From positions 110,732 through 174,731 of the forward strand of contig MHAZ01000009.1 of assembly GCA_001803165.1 (NCBI GenBank): a stretch of 64,000 bases of DNA. Direction: 5' to 3'. This stretch comes from Stygiobacter sp. RIFOXYC2_FULL_38_25 (GTDB taxonomy: Bacteria > Bacteroidota > Ignavibacteria > Ignavibacteriales > Melioribacteraceae). The notes beneath the pieces were generated by a model. That model was not told where the DNA came from, did not search any database, and saw only the letters and a list, made by a program, of their open reading frames with translations. Made by a program: the position numbers and the translations under genes. The first letter of the stretch is position 1. Every line of letters starts with the position of its first letter. Of the stretch, positions 36,144-45,690 are shown piece by piece.

Positions 36144-37084
36144 GCCTTCAAACTAAACACATTGCAGCTCTCGATCTCGGTTCAAATTCATTTCATATTC
36201 TAATTGCTAAAGTTGAAGCGGGCGAAATAGCTTTCGTTTATCGTGAAAAGCAGCCAATGCGTGTGTCTGATGAAAGAGGGGAATATGACTACGCAATCTC
36301 TCGGAAGAAAATTTCCGAAGCAGTTGATTTGATTAAATACTTCAAAGGTGTAGCAGATAAATATTCGGCTGAAATATTTGCAGTAGCTACAAGCGCAATC
36401 CGTGAAGCAAAAAACCGTACCGAGTTTATTCACGAAGTATCAAATCAGACCGGCATTAGTGTAAAGATAGTCACCGGTGAAGAAGAGGCTGAGCTTGCAC
36501 TGCTTTCTCTGCAATACTCTTTCCAAAAATTACCGTCTCGTTATTTGCTGTTCGATTTAGGCGGCGGCAGCATGGAATTCATTTTTGTCGAAAACGGCAG
36601 AATCGAAAAGAAGTTTAGCATTCCAATCGGGGCAGTGAGATATACAAATAAATTTTCTACACTTCATGACGGCAATATTGACTTGGCAGAAGGTTTAACC
36701 GTTTTAGCTAAGAAAGAAATTTCCTCAGTTAAAGAATTTGCTTCATCATTTCAATTTGAGAAGTGCTATGGAATGGGCGGTACTGTTTCTGCAATTTCAA
36801 TGATGATAGAAAAAAACGTTTTCAAGCGTGATGTAAAGTACGAGCAACTTCGGGGCTACAATTTCTCGATTAACGAACTTCGAAAAGTAATTTCAATTGT
36901 TGAGGCTGCTAAAGATATTTCCTGGAAAAAAAAGATAGCCGGTTTGGAAGAAACACGTGCGGATATTATTATGGCTGGACTGCTCATTGTAAAAATATTT
37001 TTTGAAGAATTGAGGATTGACTCAATTACTTTTGCATGGACCGGCTTGCGAGAGGGGATTATTATGAAAGCGATTAATGGCTAA
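36140..37084 (+). CDS. Ppx/GppA-family phosphatase
   Basis: The 314-residue ASKHA-fold protein has AALDLGSNSFHILIAKVE at the start, ATSAIREAKN, TGEEEAELALLSL, and LFDLGGGSMEFIFVENG. These are the phosphate-binding loops of exopolyphosphatase / pppGpp phosphatase enzymes. It lacks the C-terminal HD-like extension of E. coli Ppx, as is normal for short members. It ends the eight-gene run that starts with pgeF, and converges on the sensor kinase gene 24 bases away. A link with the VTC-domain gene at 6370 through polyphosphate is possible but not shown. Confidence 0.88.
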   Translation: MSLQTKHIAALDLGSNSFHILIAKVEAGEIAFVYREKQPMRVSDERGEYDYAISRKKISEAVDLIKYFKGVADKYSAEIFAVATSAIREAKNRTEFIHEVSNQTGISVKIVTGEEEAELALLSLQYSFQKLPSRYLLFDLGGGSMEFIFVENGRIEKKFSIPIGAVRYTNKFSTLHDGNIDLAEGLTVLAKKEISSVKEFASSFQFEKCYGMGGTVSAISMMIEKNVFKRDVKYEQLRGYNFSINELRKVISIVEAAKDISWKKKIAGLEETRADIIMAGLLIVKIFFEELRIDSITFAWTGLREGIIMKAING

Positions 37085-37107
37085 CAAAAACGTGGGTGCA
37101 AATCTTT

Positions 37108-40100
37108 TTATGCCGGGAAGACAATAGTAAACTTTGCGCCTTTATCATATTCGTATTCAACCTTGCCATCTAATTGACTGGTAAGTTTTCTAATCAAATT
37201 TAGTCCAAGAGTTTTTGTAGAACCATCAATTTTAACGGAATCGGGTAATCCGTTCCCGTTATCACCAACTGTAAGAATAATGTTCCCAGCAACAGATTTT
37301 ACCGAAATCTTAATCGTTAGCGGTAAGTCCATATTACTTGAATTAGCATACTTAAAAGAGTTGGTGATTAACTCGTTTAGAATCAATCCGCACGGAATCG
37401 CTCTATCAATATTGAGCGTAACTCTTTCTTTCTCCAAAATAATCTTAGTGTCATCATTAATTTGAAAACTGTCTTTCAAATGTTTTATTAGGTTTTCGAT
37501 GTATTCGTTGAAATCTATTTCAGTTAAATTACTTGATTTGTATAAGCTTTCGTGAACGAGCGCCATTGCACGTACACGGCTTTGGCTTTCCTGAAACATT
37601 GCTAAGAGAGCTTTGTCTTTGATGTTTGTAGCTTGTAAAAACAAAAGAGAGCTAATCACTTGAAGATTATTCTTAACACGGTGATAGACTTCCCTCAGCA
37701 AAGTATCTTTTTCTTTAACCGATTCCTTCAGCAGCTGCATTGCTGATCTTCGTTCTTCTTCAACTGCTATAGCAGCACCAAGTATATTTAAGAATTTGAA
37801 ATCATCTTCAGTAGGATCATCAAATTCGCTAAATACAACACACAGCGAACCTCTTGTTATATTGCCAAACTGCACAGGAAAACCGAGGTAAGTTTTCATC
37901 CCATATTTTGCTATAATTGGGTCGGTGTGAACATATTTCGATTTTGATAGATCGGCTATGTAAGTCGGTTCTTTGCTCGATGAATTAATAACATCTAAAC
38001 AAATATGTCCTTCGGGATTATCAACCGGATTGTAATCTTCCTGAGTGCCCCACATACCAACGGAAACTAATTTACCCTCTATTAAGCAATTATAGAGTGC
38101 AACGGAAGCATTAAGTTCTTGTCCGCATAGTTGAACTATCTTGTTAATATTTTCATTTGGATTGGTACCGAATTTCAAGAAATATTGATTCAGCATTTCA
38201 AGTCTGTATTGGGCTCTTTTTCTTTCGTTGATATCAAACCAAATTCCGAAAAATTCAACTGCACCATTATCCAGTAACCGTATTGGTGATATAAAATCCA
38301 AAAACCATTTGTATTTACCATCTGCCGTCAGCCATCTATATTCCAGAGTAATTGGTTTGTTTTCCTCCAGTCGTTCAAATTCTTGCAAAACTTTCGGTAC
38401 GTCGTCTGGATGTAGTCTATCTCTCCAAACCACTTTGCCAGAGTAATGCTCATCTGGAGTAAAGCCGGTAATTGCGTGTGCACTTTCGCTAATCCAGGTA
38501 GGAGGCGAGTTTTTAATGTTTGTATCATTATAGAGTATAATAGGCAAAGCGCTTAGGATGGCATTTTGCTTTTCTTCAATAATGCGTCTCTCGTTTTCAG
38601 ATTGCATCCGGGCTGTCTGATCAATTGAGATTATAACAGCTTCCTTAACTTTGCCATCAGCAGAGACTATAGGACTGATATAGTTTTCCAAAAAAATAGG
38701 TTTGGCGAACTGATTAAATAAATGGGGATAGAATATTGTCTGTTTTCTTTTGAATACATTTTCAAAAGATTCTCTCAAACCGGGATGAAGCCTTGCCGGG
38801 AAGAACTCTAAGACATTGCGACCTACGATCCGGTCTTTTTGTATCTGTTCTAAACCTTTATTGATAAAGAGAATTTTGCCTTCGCTGTCTAATGTAGTAA
38901 TTAATGTAGGTGTATTTTCTATCAAAGTTTTCATTTTTTGTTCGGAAGCATTTAACTCATAAGTTGCAGCCATTACCTCTTTTTCTAATTGAGCTGCGTA
39001 CTTTTTCTGAGAGGCATAGGAGTAGAATAGAAATAAGCTGAATAGAATTCCTAATGCAACAGAACTAGCAAACCACCATGTCATATAAAAAGGGCGGCTA
39101 ATTATTATCAAACCGGAAACGAACGGCTTACTCCATGCGCCATTGGAATTTTTTGCCTGGATATATAATCTGTATTCACCGTGCGGCAAGTTTGTGTAGC
39201 GAGAAGTGTTGGCATTTGATATATAAATCCAGTCATCATCAAAGCCGGAAAGCTTCATGCGGTAATTGATTCGCTTTTCATCTCTAAAAGAAATTGCCTT
39301 TCCGGTTATGCTGAACGTATTGTTAAGGTGGGAAAATTCGAGATCGCTTTTTAGCGAAAACACTGCACCGTGCAAATCTGTTAGTAGTACATTTTGTATG
39401 ACCGGCACCGATTCTTTTATATCATACTGAGATTGATAACATGAAACTCCACGGTCAGTCCCAATCCAAACTTTACCTTTGGAATCATTAAACCATGCAA
39501 ATCTGTTGGTTTCTCTTCCGCTCAATCCGTTTTCCATGCTGAATTTTCTTACAGTTTGTCCATCCCACCAAAGCACTCCGTCATCTGTGCCGAACCAGAA
39601 ATTGCCATTTTTATCTTTTTCGATAAAGAAAATTTTCCTATTAGCGGTGAATGATCCTAAATCAAATTTTCTTATGCTTTTGTTTTCTAATAAGTACAAG
39701 CCGCTGTTTTTGCCAACAAGAAATTTCCCATCCTTATATTCATGAATTGAAAAGTAGCTGCCCTGTACTTTTTCATTTGTAGCAGGTACTAATTTATTGT
39801 TATTAAGAGTGTACAATCCTCCTGAAGAAGTAATGAATTGCTTACCATTGCTGGAAAAGTATATCTGTCTAATCAACTGGAATTTGTTTTCAACTTCAGA
39901 AATTTTTGTGAGCTTGCCATTTGAATACTTATAGAGACCGGTTAACGATCCTACCCAAAGCTGTCCTTTAGGATCGAATTCCACTGTGGTAAAACCGATT
40001 GTTCCATTTTGGTTGTCGGATAGCCAGGTTAAAGTTCCATCTTTGGAATATTTTCCAAAGCCGGCATAAGTAGCAGCAAAATAAACGTTGCCGGATTTAT

Positions 40101-41295
40101 CCCGGCAAACATCCATAACTCTGCCGCTAGAAAGATTTTTTGGCATCCGGTTTTCATGTTTATATGTTACGTATTTGTCATTCTTTAGAATAGTGAAACT
40201 AAAATTATGCCCAAAGAAATATTCTCCGGGATTAATTTCTTCAATAGATACAACTTCATTTTCAGCAAGTCCATCTTTTCTATAGTAATTTGTAAAAAGA
40301 ATGTTCGTCATCTTATCCACGCCACGTGCCGATGGAAGCCAAACATTGCTTTCTCGATCTATAAAAATATTTGAGCAGCCTTCCGAAGTGAATCCGTTGT
40401 TCATTCCCAAATGAAAGATTTTATTGGTGTTTAATTCTAAATTAAATGTTTCCCGTGCGTTTCCGAAAAACACGCTATTAATTTTGTCTGCTACAATAAA
40501 ATTTCTTTCAAATGTAGGGAATGCCTTTAAGTAAAAATTTGTCTTTAAGAGCACAAATTTTCTTATGTCGAGATCATAATAGCCTATCCAATCGCGTCCA
40601 AGAAGCCATATTTTGTTGATGCCGTAACTATCATCAAAACCGGTTGCTAAAATTTTTCTTGAAGGCGCTTTTATAATTGTGTTGATGGATTCGTCGAATG
40701 AAGATTCATCCAATACAAAAATTCCGCCGGCATTAGTCACATAAAACTTGTTTCCAATTAGAGTAACACTAGTTATGTTGCCTAAGAGCTGTTTATAAAT
40801 CTTACCAAGATCGGTCCATTTGTCATGCTTAAACATGTAGAGTGATTTCTCGGTGCCGACTAATAAAACCGGTTTGCCTTTAATAATTTTTACGTCGAAT
40901 GCGGTATATGTAAGTTCGCCGTAGGCATAATTAATCCGTTTGACCGGATGCCATCTGTTTTTATATAAGAATAAAATAGGCGAGTTTGCAAAATGAGAAA
41001 CTGTCCAAAGTGTTCCTTGCGCATCCTTCTTAATTATTGGATAATTGGCTGCCGCTAAACCCTCTGCCTCTCCATAATTTTTCCAGGAAGTTGCATCGTA
41101 AGAAGTAACTCCGATTTCTGTAGCAAACCACATCTTCCCGGAGTTGTCTTGCACAACATCATTCACAACATTTGTCGGAAGTCCGTCCTCTATTGTGTAC
41201 GTTTTTATTGTGTGGCGTTGGGGTAAGACGAAAGTATAAGGCAAGAGCAATGCTACTAAGAGGAAGTACAAATATTTTTTGAGTCGAACAAGCAT
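37108..41295 (-). CDS. Two-component sensor histidine kinase with periplasmic propellers, Y_Y_Y, PAS, PAS, GAF and HisKA_2 domains
   Basis: This 1395-residue protein starts with a signal/membrane segment (residues 6-25). Repeated Reg_prop blades follow from about 30 to 640 (for example KMWFATEIGVTSYD, NFWFGTDDGVLWWDG, KVWIGTDRGVSCYQ), forming periplasmic propellers. A Y_Y_Y domain (about 665-735) leads to a membrane helix (739-760) and a short coiled coil. Then come two PAS domains (about 785-895 and 912-1028), a GAF domain (about 1040-1180), and a HisKA_2-type kinase core with His1205 in REVYHRVKNNLQ and the N-box Asn1307/Asn1312 in LILNELITNSFKYA. Unlike the hybrid HTCS sensors of Bacteroides it has no receiver or AraC domain, and no response regulator gene is adjacent. 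Confidence 0.92.
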   Translation of the reverse strand: MLVRLKKYLYFLLVALLLPYTFVLPQRHTIKTYTIEDGLPTNVVNDVVQDNSGKMWFATEIGVTSYDATSWKNYGEAEGLAAANYPIIKKDAQGTLWTVSHFANSPILFLYKNRWHPVKRINYAYGELTYTAFDVKIIKGKPVLLVGTEKSLYMFKHDKWTDLGKIYKQLLGNITSVTLIGNKFYVTNAGGIFVLDESSFDESINTIIKAPSRKILATGFDDSYGINKIWLLGRDWIGYYDLDIRKFVLLKTNFYLKAFPTFERNFIVADKINSVFFGNARETFNLELNTNKIFHLGMNNGFTSEGCSNIFIDRESNVWLPSARGVDKMTNILFTNYYRKDGLAENEVVSIEEINPGEYFFGHNFSFTILKNDKYVTYKHENRMPKNLSSGRVMDVCRDKSGNVYFAATYAGFGKYSKDGTLTWLSDNQNGTIGFTTVEFDPKGQLWVGSLTGLYKYSNGKLTKISEVENKFQLIRQIYFSSNGKQFITSSGGLYTLNNNKLVPATNEKVQGSYFSIHEYKDGKFLVGKNSGLYLLENKSIRKFDLGSFTANRKIFFIEKDKNGNFWFGTDDGVLWWDGQTVRKFSMENGLSGRETNRFAWFNDSKGKVWIGTDRGVSCYQSQYDIKESVPVIQNVLLTDLHGAVFSLKSDLEFSHLNNTFSITGKAISFRDEKRINYRMKLSGFDDDWIYISNANTSRYTNLPHGEYRLYIQAKNSNGAWSKPFVSGLIIISRPFYMTWWFASSVALGILFSLFLFYSYASQKKYAAQLEKEVMAATYELNASEQKMKTLIENTPTLITTLDSEGKILFINKGLEQIQKDRIVGRNVLEFFPARLHPGLRESFENVFKRKQTIFYPHLFNQFAKPIFLENYISPIVSADGKVKEAVIISIDQTARMQSENERRIIEEKQNAILSALPIILYNDTNIKNSPPTWISESAHAITGFTPDEHYSGKVVWRDRLHPDDVPKVLQEFERLEENKPITLEYRWLTADGKYKWFLDFISPIRLLDNGAVEFFGIWFDINERKRAQYRLEMLNQYFLKFGTNPNENINKIVQLCGQELNASVALYNCLIEGKLVSVGMWGTQEDYNPVDNPEGHICLDVINSSSKEPTYIADLSKSKYVHTDPIIAKYGMKTYLGFPVQFGNITRGSLCVVFSEFDDPTEDDFKFLNILGAAIAVEEERRSAMQLLKESVKEKDTLLREVYHRVKNNLQVISSLLFLQATNIKDKALLAMFQESQSRVRAMALVHESLYKSSNLTEIDFNEYIENLIKHLKDSFQINDDTKIILEKERVTLNIDRAIPCGLILNELITNSFKYANSSNMDLPLTIKISVKSVAGNIILTVGDNGNGLPDSVKIDGSTKTLGLNLIRKLTSQLDGKVEYEYDKGAKFTIVFPA

Positions 41296-41440
41296 TTTCT
41301 TCCTTATTAAACAGATAGAGTATTTGAAAACATATTCACTGCATCAATAAACTAATTTTACAATAACATTACGCAGGTAAAATAAATATTTCGCTGTTAA
41401 ATTCAATCTTAAATACTATTTACATTTAATCCTTACTGAT

Positions 41441-41471
41441 TTTGCATTTAGAACTCGCTTCTTTATATTTG
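41441..41471 (+). promoter_or_regulatory. Promoter of asnS (Bacteroidota-type)
   Basis: TTTG (41441-41444), a 19-base spacer and TATATTTG (41464-41471) match the TTTG / TAnnTTTG consensus exactly. The predicted start near 41478 leaves a short leader to ATG 41495. It lies in the divergent gap with the sensor kinase gene. Confidence 0.7.
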
Positions 41472-41494
41472 CTCGTCAATTTTAGAATAACGGT

Positions 41495-42799
41495 ATGAGC
41501 CAAAAACCTACAGTTTACATTAAAGACTTAAAAAATCACGTTGGGGAAGAAGTTACTCTTAAAGGCTGGCTTTATAACAAAAGATCTAGCGGTAAGCTTA
41601 AATTTTTGATTTTGCGCGATGGTTCGGGATATGTTCAGTGTGTTGTGTTTAAGGGAAATGTAACGGAAGAATTGTTTGAAGCCGCAGAGAAGCTTACTCA
41701 AGAATCTTCTTTTGAAGTAAGAGGGAAAGTTAAATCAGAACCGCGTTCTGTTGGCGGTTATGAACTTGACGTGATTGATATGAAAACAATTTCTATTGCT
41801 CACGAGTATCCGATTACTCCTAAAGAGCACGGAATTGAATTTTTGATAGACAACCGCCACTTATGGGTTCGTTCTAAGAGGCAAGTTGCAATTCTGAAAG
41901 TCCGTGCGCGAGTTGTAAAAGCCATTAGAGATTTCTTCGATTCACGCGGATTTGTATTGTTCGATCCGCCAATCATTACTCCAAACGCTTGCGAAGGAAC
42001 TTCCACGCTGTTTGAAATGGAATATTTTGATTTAGGAAAAGCTTATTTAACACAAAGCGGTCAGCTTTACGAAGAAAGTGGCGCTTTCGCACTCGGAAAA
42101 GTTTATTCATTCGGACCAACTTTTAGAGCAGAGAAATCCAAAACCCGCCGCCATCTAACCGAATTCTGGATGGTTGAACCGGAGATGGCTTTCTACGATT
42201 TAGATGATGACATGGCATTGGCAGAAGAATTTATAGAGTACATAGTTCAATCAGTACTAACTGATTGCCAAGTTGAACTACAAGAATTAGAACGTGATTT
42301 AACAAAGCTTGAAACGATTAAAAGACCTTTCCCAAGAATTTCTTACACAGAAGCTGTAGAAATACTAAAGAGAAAGGGCGTTGAGTTTGAATGGGGAAAT
42401 GATCTCGGTGGTGCTGATGAAACAATTATCGGCGAAGAATTTGACCGTCCGGTAATGATTCACCGCTATCCATCTGAAGTTAAAGCGTTTTACATGAAGC
42501 GCGATCCGGAAAATCCTAAAGTTGCTTTAGCTGTTGATGTTATCGCTCCTGAAGGCTACGGCGAAATTATTGGCGGAAGCCAGCGCGAAGATAATTTAGA
42601 TTTTCTATTGGAAAGAATAAAAGAACACAACTTACCGCAATCATTTTTTGAATGGTATTTGGATTTGAGAAGATTTGGTTCAGTTCCTCATAGCGGCTTT
42701 GGCTTAGGATTGGAAAGAACTGTTAGCTGGATTTGCGGTCTAGAGCATTTGCGCGAAGCTATTCCATTCCCAAGAATGATTTATAGGAACACTCCTTAA
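41495..42799 (+). CDS. asnS: Asparaginyl-tRNA synthetase
   Basis: The 434-residue class IIb synthetase has an N-terminal OB-fold anticodon domain ([31 protein letters not shown]). The class II catalytic core follows: motif 2 [24 protein letters not shown] and motif 3 [36 protein letters not shown] is typical of AsnRS rather than AspRS. Its TAATG stop/start junction with nuoJ means the complex I genes downstream probably share its promoter. Confidence 0.95.
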   Translation: MSQKPTVYIKDLKNHVGEEVTLKGWLYNKRSSGKLKFLILRDGSGYVQCVVFKGNVTEELFEAAEKLTQESSFEVRGKVKSEPRSVGGYELDVIDMKTISIAHEYPITPKEHGIEFLIDNRHLWVRSKRQVAILKVRARVVKAIRDFFDSRGFVLFDPPIITPNACEGTSTLFEMEYFDLGKAYLTQSGQLYEESGAFALGKVYSFGPTFRAEKSKTRRHLTEFWMVEPEMAFYDLDDDMALAEEFIEYIVQSVLTDCQVELQELERDLTKLETIKRPFPRISYTEAVEILKRKGVEFEWGNDLGGADETIIGEEFDRPVMIHRYPSEVKAFYMKRDPENPKVALAVDVIAPEGYGEIIGGSQREDNLDFLLERIKEHNLPQSFFEWYLDLRRFGSVPHSGFGLGLERTVSWICGLEHLREAIPFPRMIYRNTP

Positions 42800-43314
42800 T
42801 GAACATTCAATTAATTCTATTTTTTGTTTTAGCTGCAATTGCTGCCGTAACATCAGTAATGGTTATTACCCGTAAGAACGCAGTTTTGAGCGCTGTATTT
42901 TTAGTGCTTAACTTTTTTGCATTAGCCGGTTTGTATTTGCTCTTAAATGCTCAGTTTATTGCAGTAGTGCAAGTTATAGTTTATGCCGGCGCTATTATGG
43001 TGTTATTCCTTTTTGTTCTTATGCTTTTGAATACCGAAACCGAACACGGATTGTTTGTTGATAAACGGGGAATTAAGTTTTTCGCGATACTGATTTCTGC
43101 GTTTGTGTTTGTTCAGTTAGCATTTTTGATTTTCAAGGGAAATCCATCACGCACTTTAACAGCGGATGAAGCTGCAAGTATTAATGCCGGTACAATCCAG
43201 ACAATTGGTCATCACCTATATACAGATTATATAATTCCATTTGAAGTTGCCGGTTTCTTACTACTTGCTGCTACAATTGGAGCTTTAGTTTTAGCAAAGA
43301 AAAAATTCGAGTAG
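42799..43314 (+). CDS. nuoJ: NADH-quinone oxidoreductase subunit J
   Basis: The 171-residue membrane subunit of complex I has five predicted helices, with the conserved segment FIAVVQVIVYAGAIMVLFLFVLMLLN near residue 55. The second half is more divergent. It starts on the last base of the asnS stop and is followed by nuoK after 3 bases. It belongs to the proton-pumping membrane arm. Confidence 0.93.
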   Translation: MNIQLILFFVLAAIAAVTSVMVITRKNAVLSAVFLVLNFFALAGLYLLLNAQFIAVVQVIVYAGAIMVLFLFVLMLLNTETEHGLFVDKRGIKFFAILISAFVFVQLAFLIFKGNPSRTLTADEAASINAGTIQTIGHHLYTDYIIPFEVAGFLLLAATIGALVLAKKKFE

Positions 43315-43317
43315 AAT

Positions 43318-43626
43318 ATGTCAGCTGTTCCAATGGAATATTATCTGATTCTCAGCGCGTTCATGTTTTGCGTGGGCGTTGCGGGAGTATTAATTAGAAG
43401 AAACGCGATTGTAGTTTTTATGAGTATCGAGCTAATGCTTAACTCTGCGAATCTTACTTTAGTCACCTTTTCTTCATACTTGGGAAATTCGATTGGACAA
43501 GTTTTTGTATTCTTTGTAATGACAGTTGCCGCAGCCGAAGCCGCAGTTGGTTTGGCAATCATTATTGCAATCTTTAGAAACAAATTAACCGTAAACATAG
43601 ACGCGATAAATATCTTTAAGTGGTAA
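43318..43626 (+). CDS. nuoK: NADH-quinone oxidoreductase subunit K
   Basis: The 102-residue subunit has three helices and the conserved membrane glutamates in [15 protein letters not shown] and [16 protein letters not shown]. Its stop overlaps the nuoL start (TAATG). Confidence 0.95.
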   Translation: MSAVPMEYYLILSAFMFCVGVAGVLIRRNAIVVFMSIELMLNSANLTLVTFSSYLGNSIGQVFVFFVMTVAAAEAAVGLAIIIAIFRNKLTVNIDAINIFKW

Positions 43627-45587
43627 TGATAAATCTAATATACCTTACAGTTCTTTTGCCGCTGATCGGTTTCTTGATTAATGGATTGTTCGGACGAAAG
43701 ATCAAGAACGCCTGTCCCGATGATGTCGGGGAAAAAATTATTGGAATAATTGGCTCAGCAACAGTTGGCATTTCATTTCTGATTGTTGTTGGCGCATTCT
43801 TCCAAACACTTGCTTTACCGGTAGAAGAAAGATCGAATACCGTTGGGCTATTTACATGGCTTAGTGTTGGCGGCTTGAACGTAAAGTTTGCTTACCTAGT
43901 TGATCAGCTTTCGTTAACTATGGCTTTGATTGTAACTGGCGTTGGATTCTTGATCCACGTTTACTCAATTGGTTATATGCACGGAGATAAAGGTTTCTGG
44001 AGATTCTTTGCATATCTAAATCTCTTCATCTTTGCGATGATGAACCTAATCCTTGGGGACAACTTTGTTGTTTTATTCTTAGGTTGGGAAGGTGTAGGAC
44101 TTTGTTCATACTTGCTAATTGGTTTCTGGTACGATAGAAATTTTGAGAAGGGAACAACTTCGCAAGCAGCTAAGAAAGCTTTTGTTGTAAACAGAATTGG
44201 CGATTTCGGATTCCTACTCGGAATGTTTCTCATCTATCTAACTTTTGATTCACTCAACTTCAATGAAGTTTTATCTAAAGCAGCAACATTCCCGGTTGCA
44301 GAATCTACTTTTGGTTTGATAGCAATTTTCTTATTCATCGGCGCTACGGGCAAGTCTGCTCAAATTCCACTTTTTGTTTGGCTGCCGGATGCTATGGCGG
44401 GTCCAACTCCGGTTTCAGCGTTAATCCATGCCGCTACAATGGTTACAGCCGGCGTTTATATGGTTAGTCGCACATCAATAATATTTGCCAGCGCGCCAAC
44501 AGTTATGATGATTGTCGCTGTAGTTGGATTACTTACCGCAATTATGGCGGCTTCAATCGGTCTTGTTCAAAACGATATTAAAAAAGTTTTAGCTTACTCA
44601 ACTGTAAGTCAGCTTGGATATATGTTTCTTGCTGCGGGAATGGGAGCGTTCAGCGCTTCAATATTCCATGTTATGACTCACGCTTTCTTCAAAGCATTGT
44701 TGTTCCTTGGTGCCGGTTCTGTAATTCATGGAATGCACGAAGAACAAAATATTCAGAAGTATGGCGGGCTAAAGAAGTATATGCCGCGTACTTACTTAAC
44801 ATTTTTTATTGCAACACTTGCGATTGCTGGTGTTCCCGGGCTTTCCGGATTCTTCAGCAAAGATGAAATTCTTTGGAACGCATACGCAAATGGTGGATTC
44901 ATTTTCTGGCTAGTCGGAATGATTACAGCTATGATGACCGCGTTCTATATGTTCCGTTTGCTTTCGCTTACTTTTTATGGTAACGAGCGTTTCGATCATC
45001 ATCATGTTCATCCGCACGAATCTCCGCCTGTAATGACTGTTCCGTTAATAATACTAGCGTTTTTATCTATCGTTGGCGGTTACATTGGGTTGCCAAAAGT
45101 TTTTGTAGGTGAGCATGGAAATTTATTTGAAAGCTGGCTTGAACCGGTTTACGAACCAGCTATGAACAAACTTGCTCACTTCGGTTCTCATTCGCACTTA
45201 GAAGAAATATTGTTGATGGCTGCTTCAGTGGCATTAGCATTAAGCGCAATTTACTTTGCAATTCATGTTTATAATAAGAAACCGCAAATTGCAGAAAACG
45301 TTTCAGCTAAGTTCAAAGGTTTTTATAATCTACTTCTCAACAAATATTTTGTTGATGAAGCTTACGAAGCCGCTGTAGTTCAGCCGATTCAAAAGGGAAG
45401 TGAAAAGTTACTTTGGAAATTTGCTGATGTAGCAATTATAGATGGCGCCGTAAATGGCTTAGCAAGTTTAATTGATAAGTCTTCCGGAGTCATCCGTAAA
45501 ATTCAAACCGGTGCAACACACGCTTATGCTGTAATAATGATTACAGGAATTGCGATAGCTTTATTGTGGCTAATACTGAGTTTATAA
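43626..45587 (+). CDS. nuoL: NADH-quinone oxidoreductase subunit L
   Basis: This 653-residue antiporter-like subunit of complex I carries the proton-pump core (MNLILGDNFVVLFLGWEGVGLCSYLLIGFW, QIPLFVWLPDAMAGPTPVSALIHAATMVTAGVY, DIKKVLAYSTVSQLGYMF) and the long C-terminal lateral helix region. I take ATG 43626, overlapping the nuoK stop, over GTG 43620. Residues about 24-35 (KIKNACPDDVGEK) come from a palindromic stretch (43715-43732) and look like a small in-frame insertion in the loop after the first helix. A 100-base repeat-bearing gap follows. Confidence 0.95.
   Translation: MINLIYLTVLLPLIGFLINGLFGRKIKNACPDDVGEKIIGIIGSATVGISFLIVVGAFFQTLALPVEERSNTVGLFTWLSVGGLNVKFAYLVDQLSLTMALIVTGVGFLIHVYSIGYMHGDKGFWRFFAYLNLFIFAMMNLILGDNFVVLFLGWEGVGLCSYLLIGFWYDRNFEKGTTSQAAKKAFVVNRIGDFGFLLGMFLIYLTFDSLNFNEVLSKAATFPVAESTFGLIAIFLFIGATGKSAQIPLFVWLPDAMAGPTPVSALIHAATMVTAGVYMVSRTSIIFASAPTVMMIVAVVGLLTAIMAASIGLVQNDIKKVLAYSTVSQLGYMFLAAGMGAFSASIFHVMTHAFFKALLFLGAGSVIHGMHEEQNIQKYGGLKKYMPRTYLTFFIATLAIAGVPGLSGFFSKDEILWNAYANGGFIFWLVGMITAMMTAFYMFRLLSLTFYGNERFDHHHVHPHESPPVMTVPLIILAFLSIVGGYIGLPKVFVGEHGNLFESWLEPVYEPAMNKLAHFGSHSHLEEILLMAASVALALSAIYFAIHVYNKKPQIAENVSAKFKGFYNLLLNKYFVDEAYEAAVVQPIQKGSEKLLWKFADVAIIDGAVNGLASLIDKSSGVIRKIQTGATHAYAVIMITGIAIALLWLILSL
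43715..43732. repeat. Palindrome inside nuoL
   Basis: TCCCGA (43715-43720) faces TCGGGGA (43726-43732) around a short loop tgatg. It encodes part of a hydrophilic insert (ACPDDVGE) just after the first membrane helix. Confidence 0.35.
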
Positions 45588-45596
45588 TTTTTGTAT

Positions 45597-45674
45597 CCTC
45601 TGCGAAACACTTTGCGACCTTTGCGTTAAAACTTTTACCGCAGAGAACGCTGAGAAGGCGCAGAGTAGGCAAAG
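45597..45674. repeat. Intergenic CGCAGAG-type dispersed repeat between nuoL and nuoM
   Basis: The gap contains CCTCTGCG (45597-45604), two TTTGCG units (45611-45616, 45620-45625), then CCGCAGAGAACGCTGAGAAG and GGCGCAGAG on the other side. CTCTGCG and CGCAGAG (45659-45665) pair to close a long stem. Phrases of this 'cgcagagaacgc' kind recur between genes of many environmental genomes, so this is probably a dispersed intergenic repeat that landed inside the nuo operon. Confidence 0.6.
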
Positions 45675-45690
45675 AAAAACAAAAAGAAAA

